A stretch of DNA of 64,000 bases, from the NCBI RefSeq assembly GCF_958298935.1, contig NC_084925.1:11653001-11717000 (forward strand), given 5' to 3'. Below, in pieces: positions 12,380-22,590 of this stretch. Source of the DNA: Phragmites australis (lineage: Eukaryota; Streptophyta; Magnoliopsida; Poales; Poaceae). The stretch's first letter is position 1; each line of letters begins with the position of its first letter. The notes beneath the pieces are model-generated. The model did not search any database, had not been told where the DNA came from, and saw only the letters and a list, made by a program, of their open reading frames with translations. A program made the translations under genes and the position numbers.

Positions 12380-12387
12380 TATTTATA
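12380..12387 (-). promoter_or_regulatory. TATA box of the hAT transposase
   Basis: TATAAATA on the minus strand about 340 bp upstream of the transposase start at 12043. It lies between the subterminal array and the coding region, as expected for the transposase promoter. Confidence 0.6.
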
Positions 12388-12484
12388 GGAGAAAAATGGT
12401 GATTTTTGCAATTTTTTCGAATTTTTGGAGCTCAAACGGTCACAAAACGGCTATAAAATTCAAAAATATCGGGTTAACGGGTTA

Positions 12485-12980
12485 AACGGGCTGTTCCTGG
12501 CCCGTTTAACCTGTTAACCCACGTTCCCCTGCCGGCCCGTCGTGCCCCCGCGTGCCGGCCGGGCCGTGCCCCGCGCGCTAGGCCGTGTCATGCCACGCCG
12601 GCCCGGTCGTGCCGTGGGCCGCCGTGTGCCGAGCCGGCGCGGTGGGCCGTGCCATGACGGGTCGGTCGTGCCGTGCTGGGCCGTCACGTGCCCGGGTCGT
12701 GCCGTGCCGACCCGGCCTGGCAGTGCCTCCTGGGCCGCCTCGTGCCCGGGCCATGCCGTGCCATGCCGGGCCGTGCCCGTGCCGGCCTGGGCTAGGCCGT
12801 GCTCGTGCCGGCCCGACTCGGCCGGGCCATGCCATGCCGGCCCACCGTGCCACGCGCTCGGCCCAGGCACGGCCCGTGGCTTCGTGTCGTGCCGGCCCGG
12901 CCCATCTCAACTCGGGCCGTGACGTGCCTGGGCCGTGCCTACAGTGCCGTGCCTCGGGCCGACCCAGTAGGCACGACCCA
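12485..12980. repeat. hAT right subterminal array
   Basis: About 500 bp dominated by GCCGTGCC, GGCCGTGC and GCCGGCC words. It is longer than the left array and gives overlapping open frames on both strands (12514-12995) that are not genes. It is probably the transposase-binding region; that is inferred from position and repetition. Confidence 0.75.
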
Positions 12981-12994
12981 TTTGAACATCTTTA

Positions 12995-13002
12995 GTATCA
13001 AC
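12995..13002. repeat. hAT target-site duplication, right copy
   Basis: GTATCAAC, identical to 9041-9048. Confidence 0.93.
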
Positions 13003-13209
13003 ATTTCGGGTCCATACTTCTAAGCCCCTTTGTACTTGTTTGAACTAGCGAGACCAAGCTCGCTTCACAAACAAGATTGGCTTCCCTATCCCTCTCGTCC
13101 TCAGATACTACGAAGGAAGACAAGGAGGCGAGCATGTCGTGGGGCCGGGTTGCAGGGCTAAGGCCCATGTGTGATTCGCTCGCTTTAGGGGTACGGAGTC
13201 ACTGGCGGG

Positions 13210-13598
13210 TAAAGATGTCCAAATGGGCCGTGCAACATGGGCCGCCCCGAGGCACGACATTGTTGGCACGGCCCAGGCACGGCACGACGACTTGGGCCGT
13301 GCTTGAGTCAGAGTCGTGGCACGACGGGTCGGCACAGCACGGTCCGTTTAACTGTTCATATTTTTGTAGTATTTTATATAATTTGTTTAGATCTAATACC
13401 ATATAGGATATGTGATGTAATGGTAGTGTGTTTGACTCCCAAACATGGGCCGGGCCGTACCTGGGCTGGTGTCGCGGCACGTGGGCCAGCACGGCACGTC
13501 CCGTTTAGCTAACGGGCCTAAACGGATCATACCTAAACAGACCGTGCCTCAATAGACCCGTGCCGTGCCAGGTCGGGCCGTCCGTTTAACCATCTGCG
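13210..13598. mobile_element. Non-autonomous hAT element, 389 bp
   Basis: The left end TAAAGATGTCCAAATGGG matches the hAT terminus at 9049. The right end, read from the other strand, is CGCAGATGGTTAAACGGA, a diverged version. A perfect 8-bp duplication CTGGCGGG flanks it (13202-13209 and 13599-13606). It has the same GGCACGGCC subterminal words but no coding region. The AT-rich middle, with AGATCTAATACCATATAGGA, is shared with the element at 19620-20094. A tRNA-like relic sits at 13406-13443. Confidence 0.88.
13406..13443 (+). other. tRNA(Trp)-like relic, 5' half
   Basis: The stretch begins GGATATGTGATGTAATGGTAG and continues to TTTGACTCCC. It follows the 5' half of plant nuclear tRNA-Trp as I recall it, including the A-box-like part and the anticodon arm, with C-to-T type changes. 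It stops after the anticodon loop. The fuller copy is in the hAT element at 19850-19920. It is not a functional tRNA. Confidence 0.45.
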
Positions 13599-13606
13599 CT
13601 GGCGGG

Positions 13607-14863
13607 TGGGTTAGGTACATTTGTTAGTGTAGACCTGGGCCTCTATGACCATGGAAACGAGCTGTAGGGCATGGGCTCGATCTGTTGTGAAATTTGTGAC
13701 GCTAGCTAAGGCTGCCAATGGGCCGACTTGGAGATATATAGCCTGGCTATTCAATCGACTAGCATACGATACTCTCGAAAAGAAATTGATTAGCATATGA
13801 TAACTTGTTTAAATTTAGTTTTTATGTTTACATATTAAAAATTGGCTAGGAGCTCCGGCTTTCAGTAAGGAGAGAGATGGGCACCAATGCAAGTTCTAGG
13901 AATCCAATCCGAGTGGACGAGATCAAAACAACCTCTGCATTAGCAGCCAGCTGACCGGAAGCACGAGCAAAATCAGCCGAAATGACTTGAACTTGGATGG
14001 CAACAAGGACTAGATACACCACACCCCTCGTCATCTAGTAAGACTTACCGTGGATTTCTTTATTTTAGAGTATGACAAGTAGATATCGTACGAATATTAT
14101 AATCGTTATCTATTTAGAACGGAGATATATAGCAAAGTCTAAGTGGCCCAAAACACGGCGATCGACGATTGAAAGATGGACCCCGTCAGTTCAACTATCT
14201 AATGTGTGTTCATTCATGCTTACCGGACTCCCTGACAACCCATGTGTCGACAACCATCAGGAACTCAGGAGCTCCATCCGTGCATGCATCGACAGATCAC
14301 AGATTGGTCTCTCCAAAGCAGTAAAATTCTCTCGATCGGGTGTATCTTTTGTGCATTGTCTTCTGTCATCTTACGTACATCTGTTTCTTTGATCGCTTCA
14401 TGCTGACACGACTAGCAGGTTGCTGCATGCCTGACGTGTCTCCGGGTGCAGGAGTCAATGAACCAACTTCCTAGCAATTCAGCATGTGTGTTGCGTTGTC
14501 AATGGCACTGAGACGTTGCATCATGTCTTACATCAGCTTGTTATTTTCTGTGCCATCCCGTACGCAGTTTTATCTCGTGTCGCTACAAGATTCTCAAATT
14601 TTCAATAAAGCTTTTCATGAGTGATCTACGATTTTTATATTCTTTAGTATTTTTCTCGAGTGATCCATAGTTTTTCTAGTATATATTTGTATCTTTTCCT
14701 GCTGTTTTAGCGAGTTGCCAACAACATAATTCTTCACAAACTTATTCCCCACGGTTATGGCAGATACTTAATCAAATATACTATAAGTTATTGGCAACTT
14801 GTAAAGAAACTGTAGGGACAAGTTGTTAGTCTGGTCGCGTGTGTATCTTTTTCCACTCATCCG
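13607..14863. other. No gene seen
   Basis: The frames at 13611-13796, 13846-14034 and 14072-14392 show no known domain and no supporting splice or promoter context. It is probably intergenic DNA. Confidence 0.4.
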
Positions 14864-14879
14864 CACTATCTCAAATTAG

Positions 14880-15240
14880 ATTATCACAGACGATTCTTAA
14901 ACTATATCACAGATATATTTGTGTTCCATCTATATAAAAGTGTTTTTGATCTCGATCTTGTTACAGACGAATATCACTCTATTTATAACATTGCTCCACA
15001 CAGACGATTCTACATAAAAAGTCTGTATATAATATAGCTGAACATGTATCAGCTCTGGACATCCCATAGTCAGTTTTTGTTAGAGAACCGTCTGTGTGTG
15101 GGACACATATTAAATGATTGTTGTTAACAATCCGTCTGTGACTAAAGAGAGTAACAGACAGTTGTTGTAAGAAATTGATGTGACACAGACTGCCTTTCAG
15201 TCAAATTGCACAGACGAATTTCTTTAAAAATCGTTTGTGT
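14880..15240. repeat. CACTA left subterminal repeats
   Basis: Repeated CACAGACGATT and ACCGTCTGTGTG words in both orientations, spaced a few tens of bases apart. Confidence 0.65.
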
Positions 15241-15519
15241 GTTCCTCCCTACCAGTTGTCATTTTGCGCCCTCGCTGCTTTCTAGACATTACATAATCTC
15301 GGTATGATATGAGCATAGAGTTTAGATACATGAAAAGTATAAACTAAAAATAGTACATATGCTAAATATATTACATAAACCTAGTGTACTGATATTACAC
15401 AATTCAAAAGGGGTTATAATATGATATTACACAATTCGACAGCAAACATTATATAACATAAGTTCGATGGCAGACATAATATGGTGCGAAGGTTACAATA
15501 TGATGCTAATTAATTATAT

Positions 15520-16675
15520 AAACCCTTGGTCTAGAAGATGACATGTCAGAAGAAGATGGCACATCAGCGCTAGAAGAAGACGGCACGTTAGGATGCCCTT
15601 TGTGCCTTCATACTTGGTGCTGCTTTAGAAATACATAAGAGATGTATTACATGAGTATAATTGAACAAATTTTTAAGAAGCTATTATCAACTTTATATAC
15701 CTGACTACATATTATGTGAACAATAATAATATTGATGGCATAACCCTGGAGCTCAAGCACGCATAGATCTCCTATTGTTAGACCGTTGTCGTCTATGAAT
15801 GCTTTCCATCCTTTCACTAACTTTTTGGACCTACACTTTCCTCTGACCGACACTCAATAGCCCACTGAACATCGTTGTGTTTCAAAACCATTGTTCTCTC
15901 TCATTGAACGATAAATAGACAGTGGCGTATTCTGTAGAGATGTTCTGTCCATGTATATTACGGTGTTGTTAGTTATGCAATTAGACATGTAGTTGCATTG
16001 TGAAAAGGTTTGTACTCACCAGGCAATAATTTTTTGTATGTGGGTTGCTTTTTTTAATAGCACAAACATAGAGGGGCACATGAGATAATTTGTGCTCGAT
16101 ACACCTCTGCACGATAACCATCTGCTTGGAGTTTAGGGTTGTGCCACGTGGGATATGTACCCTGTTGGTTTGATAAGAACACTTTACACTTCGTATGAAA
16201 CATAGGCTGTATAAGGTATACATACCTTGTTTAATGGTATTTTCTGAATGGCTAGAAGGCTTTGTGTCAGGTGGTGATGGTAGAGGTTGCTGAACATAAG
16301 GTGAAAAAAGCTTCTCAGACCCATCCTTGTCAAATACCAGTAAGCTGAAGTCATCAGATCTCTTGTATTGAAAGAGCAACACATCTTCTGGTTCGAGCTT
16401 GTGCATATTTACAAATATCATCCATCCATTCCTAAGAACCAATGTCCTACTTCGTTGTGTCAGGTACACATGGAAAATCTCGCCGCTCCTTGAGGTAACC
16501 TTGATAAAGTGTGGAATATCTCTTTTGAAGGAATCTGTAAAATTAGAAGGGAATGTCAGGTTTTAATAGAATGTTATGTAGGCTTTATGACGGAGGAGTA
16601 GATATATACTTACTACCTTAAGGTTGTTGTAGGAAGTGAAGATCTTGATGAATGATGCTAGACTAGAATTAGTCA
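15520..16675 (-). pseudogene. B3-domain (REM-like) gene fragment captured by the CACTA element
   Basis: On the minus strand an exon from about 16534 to 16226 encodes most of a B3 DNA-binding domain: IPHFIKVTSRSGEIFHVYL, then LVLRNGWMIFVNMHKL and DVLLFQYKRSDDFSLLVF. A TTTACAG acceptor precedes it and a CAAG|GTATGT donor follows. A second B3 piece (KLVKGWKAFIDDNGLTIGDL) lies at 15853-15730. A Ser-rich, acidic tail is readable near 15600-15530. A possible first exon starts with ATG at 16675. Retained exon and intron edges and two B3 domains match REM-type transcription factors. The pieces do not join into a clean full gene. Its position between CACTA subterminal repeats points to transduplication of a host gene, not a resident gene. 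Confidence 0.75.
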
Positions 16676-17269
16676 TTGTCCTGCAAGGTAGTAATAATAG
16701 CATGTAAGAAGTATTGTTCTTCCCTAATTGGTAAGCCTATGTTTATGTATGTGCTACCATTCTCTAACTTGATATAAAATACTGAATAAAGCAAACAATA
16801 CTCCATTATCTCCAACTTATGTTTTTGTCATGCCGTCAAAACCCAAAACATCTAAGAACTAAAAGTTAAATTGTCAAATAAAAAATACTTAACAAAGTAA
16901 ACAATAATAGCATCAGAGTTTGGATAGTAACATAATGCAACAGCAAAAGCAATCCGCCCTCCCGCAATGGAATGCATAATCTACTAAGTGCCATTATCGC
17001 ATTAAGTCTCTTATACACTCCATTGCAGAGAGGAAGAACAACATGAAACCATCCAAGATCATCATTTGCCAAGAACAATATGAAACAATCCGAGATCCTA
17101 CCCAAGAAGCCATTTTATACGCAAATCTGCGACCCTAGCTACCATACATTACCGTAGATGTCGAATCAAATCTACACCACCGAGATTCGGTCGGAGACTA
17201 GTAGAGAGGGATCGATGTCGAACGTACCTTTGTCGAAGGAGAGTGAATGATTTGGAGACTAGTGGCCAG

Positions 17270-17620
17270 CGACGAGTGGTTTATGCAGGTGAGAGAGACG
17301 AGGGTGAGGACGAGCGGTTGTGCAAGTGAGGGAGACAAGCGGTGTGCCTTGAACTTCTCGTCGCTTTATGGGAGGCGAAGGGTTAAATTTATCTAGGTAA
17401 AGACAACATGCGGATTTAGAAGGCACTGTTTGTGACAATATTGGTTGCCCAATATGAGAAACACGCGCCTCTGTCTGAAAAACTCACATACGGTTTTACA
17501 TAGGTAACTATTTGTGACTTATGACACAGACGGTTTTACGTAGGTAACCGTCTGTGACTTATGATATAGATGGTTGTTGTAAGAAATCCATCTGTGTCTT
17601 ATGACATATTGCAGAACACA
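17270..17620. repeat. Internal copy of the CACTA right-end segment
   Basis: The text from GAGGGAGACAAGCGG through GAACTTCTCGTCGCTTTA to the CAGACGGTTTTACG repeats resembles 18610-18960 (GAGGGAGATGAGCGG, GAACTTACTGTTGCTTTA, then the same repeats). It is a direct duplication of end-proximal sequence about 1.3 kb apart. Confidence 0.6.
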
Positions 17621-18108
17621 TTCTATCTTCAGAATTGCTATCTGTCTAGAATTGATCTTCACAATTTTAACACAGACATGGTATATATCTGAACCTCTAG
17701 AAACATCACAGAAAAATATATATCACATATATAAGAACATCACAAACATATACATAAAAACATCACACAGATATATATAACACACATATATAACACATAA
17801 TAACACATTGTCTTAGCGTGCAACAACACATTGTTCAAAACCCACAATAGACATAACCAAAAGTAAACTAAAAGTAATTAGACCCCATTAGCAGCACATT
17901 GTTCAGAATTTACACCATCATCAAAAGTAAATTAAACCCCATCAGCGGCACATTGTACATAGTCTACTTAGATCCTTTGGTCGCCTTCGAGGATGACCGA
18001 CCAATATAAAAAAATAACGATGCTTGTATTTCGGCATCCTCAAAGCATCAGTAAAAGAATTGTCTTCATACATCACCTCGCTATTATCGGGATTAGGCTC
18101 CATCTTAA

Positions 18109-18381
18109 CTAACTTTTGGATGTACCAGAACCAAACAATATTGGTTCTAAATCTTTGCCTTTGTTATGTAAGAGATGACAGTTCAGCGGAGTCTTACAAT
18201 TCATGAAAAGATCTCCATTGTGATGAACACAAATAGAGAAATTTTCATCATGAATAAAAGACAAAAGAATGAGATTCAAAATATAAACTCGATCCACAGT
18301 GTCGCCCTTCATAGTAGCGAAGAACATATGCTCCACGGGACCGAAATTGATGCCAAGCATTTGCACCATCGAAGCAGGCAT
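18109..18381 (-). CDS. Unrecognised 90-codon frame in the CACTA element
   Basis: A 90-residue frame on the minus strand containing FSICVHHNGDLFMN. The VHHNG-type phrase recalls N-terminal segments of some plant transposon-associated proteins, but I cannot name a family. It may be part of a second captured gene or chance. It sits between the two copies of the right-end segment. Confidence 0.25.
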   Translation of the reverse strand: MPASMVQMLGINFGPVEHMFFATMKGDTVDRVYILNLILLSFIHDENFSICVHHNGDLFMNCKTPLNCHLLHNKGKDLEPILFGSGTSKS

Positions 18382-18759
18382 AGGAACGACCCTATCCTTC
18401 TAGCACTTGATAGCATTGAAAAGTGATTCAGGCATTGTGTGCAAATCAGCAATGCACATAATAACTATATTACACACAGTCAAAGCAAAACCACAAATCA
18501 AACCCCATAAGTTAATTAGGTACTACACTACACTACACACAAATCGAATCAAACTCTTAACCTACACTACACTACAACTACAACTACACTACATCGAATC
18601 AAACCGACATTCTGAGACGAGAGCGTGAGAACGAGGGAGACGAGTGGTTTCGTGAGGAGAGTGAGGGAGATGAGCGGTCTCTTGAACTTACTGTTGCTTT
18701 AGTGGGATAGTGGGAAGCGAGGGGTCACATTTGAACGGTTACCCAATTCTTTAACTATA

Positions 18760-19100
18760 GACGGATCTTAGAAGATACCGTCTATGATAATATCATAGAT
18801 GATTTTTCTTTAATACCGTCTGTGTCTTGTGCTCGAATACATAGATGATTTTAGGTAAAACGTGTATGTGCTCCTTTTACAGACAGGGTTTTCTCAATAT
18901 TGTCTGTGTCTTGTGCCCGAATACACATACGGGTTTAGATAAAAGCCGTCTATGATATTAGCACAGACAGGTTTTCCTCGAAACTGTCTATGCTTTTGTC
19001 ATATACACAGACAGATTTCTAAAAACCGTCTGTGGGTTCTGGCACTTCTAAATATGAGGTCATGTTACAGATACATCTACTTAAAAATCCTCTGTATATT
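18760..19100. repeat. CACTA right subterminal repeats
   Basis: Repeated ACCGTCTATGATA, CACAGACAGGTTTTC and ACCGTCTGTGGG words in both orientations, ending at the right terminus. Confidence 0.65.
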
Positions 19101-19619
19101 TTTATTAGTGATAGGTCGTAGGAAATCTTTTGTGATACGTTATCTATTTTCATTATTTTTATGGTAGTACGGTTTTGGATTACGCTGTTTATTTATGAAT
19201 GTTTTTAGCTTTGTTAGTGATTGGGACAGGTTCGACACATTGGCTTCTCGTGAGCACCATGGCGCAAAGGGACAAAAGTGACCGTGGACTTGGAGTTTGC
19301 GAGGTGGTCGAAGCAGTTGAATTGGGATTGGTTGAAAACTTGAAATATATCTTATAACAACTTAGATGCCCCTTTATTCCTAGCCGTGGGAGAAATAAAC
19401 TAAGGTTCAAAATCTGAAAGTTGGAATTACATTTTTGTTACATTATTGTACATTGTTCGTACATATGTTCGGTAGTTTATATTCATATTTTTCTCTAGTA
19501 AAGCGATAAATCAACGGTCAAAAGAGTTGTGCGTCAATAGCCTCGTAGGTGCAAAGTAGGCGTTGTGCGGTATACAGTGTAGTGCTTAGTAGGAGCATGC
19601 AATCTTAGTGACATTCTAT

Positions 19620-20094
19620 TAAAGATGGTTAAATGGATCGGGTTAAATAGGTCAACACGAGACACGACTATTTTGATTCGGTTCAGGTACGACACGGCAC
19701 GACAGTTAACGGGTTGGGTCGGCACTGCATGACAATTTGGGTCGTGCCTGGGCTGGAGCCACGACACGATGGGCTGGTATGACACGGCCCGTTTAACTGT
19801 TCATATTTTAAAGTATTTTATATAATTTATTTAGATCTAATACCATATAGGATATGTGATACAATTGTAGTGTATTTGACTCTTAAGTTGAAGGTTGGGT
19901 GTTCGATTCCAAGTGAAAACAAGTTTTTGTGATTTTTTTTTAATTTTTCGCAGGCTGACAGGTAAAAAACAATCATCGGGTCTACCGTTCCGCGAGCCGG
20001 CACGGCACGACCCGTTTAGTTAACGTGCCTAAATAGGCCGTGCCTCAATAGGCTCGTACTGTGCCGGGCCGGGTCGTCCATTTGGCCACCTCTG
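19620..20094. mobile_element. Non-autonomous hAT element, 475 bp
   Basis: The left end TAAAGATGGTTAAATGGA and the right end (GGGTCGTCCATTTGGCCACC before 20094) match the hAT termini seen at 9049 and 13210. Flanks CATTCTAT (19612-19619) and CATTCCAC (20095-20102) form an 8-bp duplication with two differences, both C/T, so this insertion looks older. It shares its middle with the 389-bp element but is longer, keeping a full-length tRNA-like segment. Confidence 0.8.
19850..19920 (+). other. tRNA(Trp)-like relic, full length
   Basis: About 71 bases starting GGATATGTGATACAATTGTAG, with TTTGACTC in the anticodon arm and GAAGGTTGGGTGTTCGATTC over the variable, T-arm and B-box part. The spacing matches plant nuclear tRNA-Trp as I recall it without gaps. 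The anticodon stem is no longer fully paired and the 3' acceptor side is lost. I read it as a decayed tRNA gene or tRNA-derived sequence inside a hAT element. Confidence 0.5.
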
Positions 20095-20102
20095 CATTCC
20101 AC

Positions 20103-20609
20103 TCTCTTATATTGTAAGGGAATCTCATTTGTTTTTAATAGTTTTGTTGTGTGCGATGAGAGCATGAGTGGACGTCCACCTTTGATATGTCTTTTTTTTT
20201 TTTGCTTGAGGTCCTATTTGTATTTGCTACATATTATCACAATTTGGATTATACGGAGAAGTTCCTTCCACCGGATTATAGATTGTGGGATTTTATAATA
20301 TAACTTGATTTGTGGATTGTGAAAATTAATTTTTAAATTGTTTTTACTTTTAAGTTAGAATCAATAATCAGAATAAAGAACAAATAGGACCTAAGATGCT
20401 ACTCTTTTGTTCTATTTTACATATCTTTTTACACATCGATATAATTTCTAACACACATCATTGAACATTATTTTTTCTAAGCAATTGTCACTTAAAGTTA
20501 TTAGAAATATACTTATTTAAAAATATTTTTCATGATGAATTTGCTAACATCAACTTTTTACAAACCTTAACACTTCATGTATGTTAAGGAACAAAGTTCT
20601 TAAAGTTTG
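20103..20609. other. AT-rich intergenic DNA, no gene seen
   Basis: No coding or repeat-terminus signal is recognised in this AT-rich stretch. Confidence 0.45.
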
Positions 20610-20612
20610 ACT

Positions 20613-21707
20613 TACTATACCAAAATACCTCATCAGTGACAGGTTTTGAACCGATACTAATTACTCGGTACTGATATTCACTGACTATCAGTGTCGGATA
20701 TGGAATTAACACTGAAAATCACTATCAGTGCCGGTTGGTGGCTCCAACCGGCATTAATATCGGTCTCGATTTAATGTTTTTCGGGCTGAAAAAAGTCTTA
20801 AATTTTTTTCGCGACCAGAGGCAGCCCACCCAACTGCGCCCAATATTCACAAAGTCATGTGATATTTGCTCGCATGCGGCAACCAAGACTCTAACTCAAG
20901 ACCTCACAGCCTGTAGACACGTATGATCTCTCTAACCATCTCAGTTATCGTCCGTTTGTGAGTATAGTAGCAAAATAAATCCTTTTGATATCTTCTGACC
21001 GAACATTTGAATAGCTATTTGGATATCTAAATGATCTCAAATAAAAAAGTGATTAACTACAAAGTTATAGATCTCGTTGAGAGCTATAATTTTCATAAAA
21101 AGTTTTTCCCCATCCGACTTCGTGTGAAAAAGTTATGAATTTTTTAATGTGAGTTGTCATCGACCACTGCTACAACTTTATTATAATTATTTGGGTATTT
21201 AAATGACTTTAAATTAAAAAGTTTTCAACTATAAAGTTGTAGATCACATCGAGAGCTATAATTTTCATATAAAATGTTCCCCATCCGACTTCGTGTGAAA
21301 AAGTTATGAATTTTTTAATATGAGTTATGATAGCAGCAATCATCAGTGCCGGTTCGTAGCTAGAGACGACACTGATGTATCAGTACCGGTTCATGTCTAG
21401 AATCGGCACTGACGGCACTGATGTATCAGTGCTGGTTCGTGACTAGAATCGACACTGATGTATAAGAGCCAGTTCATGTCTAGAATCGGCATTGATATAG
21501 TCACCATCAGTGCCGGTTGGTGGTTAGAATTGATACTGATGTATCAATGCCGATTCCAGCTAAGAACCGATATTGATAGTGACTATCAGTACCGATTCTT
21601 ATCTTCTTAGCTGGGAGTTTAAGAACCGGTATTGATACGTCTTCAGTATTTATTACTGTTAAATCGGTAATGATGGGACGCTGTATATGTGATATTTTAT
21701 AGTAGTG
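20613..21707. mobile_element. Small CACTA-type element
   Basis: The right end, read on the other strand, is CACTACTATAAAATATC. The left end TACTATACCAAAATA matches it from its fourth base, so the first CAC is missing or altered. ACT lies at both edges (20610-20612 and 21708-21710), fitting a 3-bp target duplication. Both ends carry many ATCAGTGCCGGTT and AACCGGCACTGAT words, a typical grass CACTA subterminal pattern. There is no coding region, so it is non-autonomous. Confidence 0.65.
21000..21335. repeat. Internal ~180-bp tandem duplication
   Basis: A segment from GAATAGCTATTTGGATATCT to GTTATGAATTTTTTAATGTGAG (about 21010-21152) repeats as 21187-21330 with moderate divergence. Both contain CCATCCGACTTCGTGTGAAA. 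It lies in the middle of the small CACTA element. Confidence 0.75.
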
Positions 21708-21710
21708 ACT

Positions 21711-22505
21711 TCATAAATTCTACGCAACAACTATTCGAGAATGCATAGAGTAGATCGTTGGATCATGTACCGCCAACTGGCCTTTTGCTTTAAACATCCA
21801 CTTTCTGTATTGCAGGGACTCGATAAACATAGTGTAGAATTAGGAGTCGTTGTCTAGCATAATGAATAGCTAGGTAGTTATGAAACTTTCTCTCCCCGTT
21901 ACAATCAGGCCACAGGGTATGTTTACATTACATGTAATCTTCATGTCAATTCTTCGTATAAAAATCACTCACAAATTAAATTAAAAGAAGTTCAAATAGG
22001 AAGTCTCAAACATAACCACTCTAGCTTTTGCGTTCCTTTCCGGTTTCAGCCAATAGTTCTATTTCTGTTTGGATTCTATCACCTTTGCATAATTGCATAG
22101 ATTCATTTCCCAGTATATTTTTCCCAACCATATTACTTCTGTCTCTTTAATTTCACTCATTTTACTTATTTCTGGTTGTTTTTCATTAATGATTCCACTC
22201 TATTATCCAAAATGAGACAACAAAAGCGAAAAGAGAAAAATATTTCGAGCTGAACAAGAAAAATAAAAGCAGAAACAATATATCCCTGTCCAGCGGATAT
22301 TCAGGATCAACTCCTCCAGAGCCCTGCACTGCAGGGCACTAGATATTTCCATTAATACTACTATAAAATGACCTAGTAAAAGCAAATTATAAAAAGGAAA
22401 AGAAAAAAAGAAAAGAAAATGAAAATTGCAAAAAGGAAATCCTGGAAACCAAGCTGCCGCTGCAGTGCAGCCACGGGGTGTGGTTGGGCTGCCTTGTATT
22501 TTCCC
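21711..22505. other. Upstream region of the 22818 gene
   Basis: No coding signal is recognised. The minus-strand frame at 22203-22583 overlaps the promoter and looks incidental. The proximal part should contain the promoter of the downstream gene. Confidence 0.4.
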
Positions 22506-22511
22506 GAAAAC

Positions 22512-22518
22512 TATATAT
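22512..22518 (+). promoter_or_regulatory. TATA box
   Basis: TATATAT within AACTATATATACCTCC, followed by a C/T-rich leader. Transcription would start near 22540-22550. It is the only strong TATA motif close to the six-exon gene. Confidence 0.6.
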
Positions 22519-22590
22519 ACCTCCGCGCTCCCTCCCCTCCCCCTTTCACTTTCCTCCCCCACCCCCACCCACCTCCGCCCCAAGCCCTAG

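Larger units (their letters stand above)
9049..12994 (-). mobile_element. hAT DNA transposon, near full length
   Basis: The terminal inverted repeats are TAAAGATGACCAAATGGG at the left and, read from the other strand, TAAAGATGTTCAAATGGG at the right. The 8-bp direct repeat GTATCAAC flanks the element exactly (9041-9048 and 12995-13002), as expected for hAT insertion. Length is 3,946 bp. Inside are GC-rich subterminal arrays at both ends, a minus-strand transposase (12043 to 10023) and a truncated BED-finger gene (9696 to 9481). The intact target duplication suggests a fairly recent insertion, but the transposase is broken, so movement would have needed help from another copy. Confidence 0.93.
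14864..19110. mobile_element. CACTA-type (En/Spm) element, non-autonomous, with captured gene
   Basis: The left end is CACTATCTCAAATTAG and the right end, on the opposite strand, CACTAATAAAAATATAC. Both interiors carry many copies of CAGACGGTTTT and its complement ACCGTCTGTG (14880-15240, 17440-17620, 18760-19100), the subterminal pattern of grass CACTA elements. The 3-bp flanks do not match (CCG and ATA), so one limit may be wrong or the element rearranged. No transposase was recognised. A B3-domain gene fragment lies inside on the minus strand. Confidence 0.65.

Noticed and set aside
12514..12995. Long overlapping open frames on both strands
   Set aside because: They lie in the GC-rich hAT subterminal array of repeated GCCGTGCC words. 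The translations are low-complexity Ala/Arg/Pro/Gly and occur in several frames at once.
14864..19110. B3 gene as a resident host gene
   Set aside because: Its exons are incomplete and enclosed by CACTA subterminal repeats, so capture by the transposon is the simpler reading. It is kept as a pseudogene, with the alternative stated in the finding.
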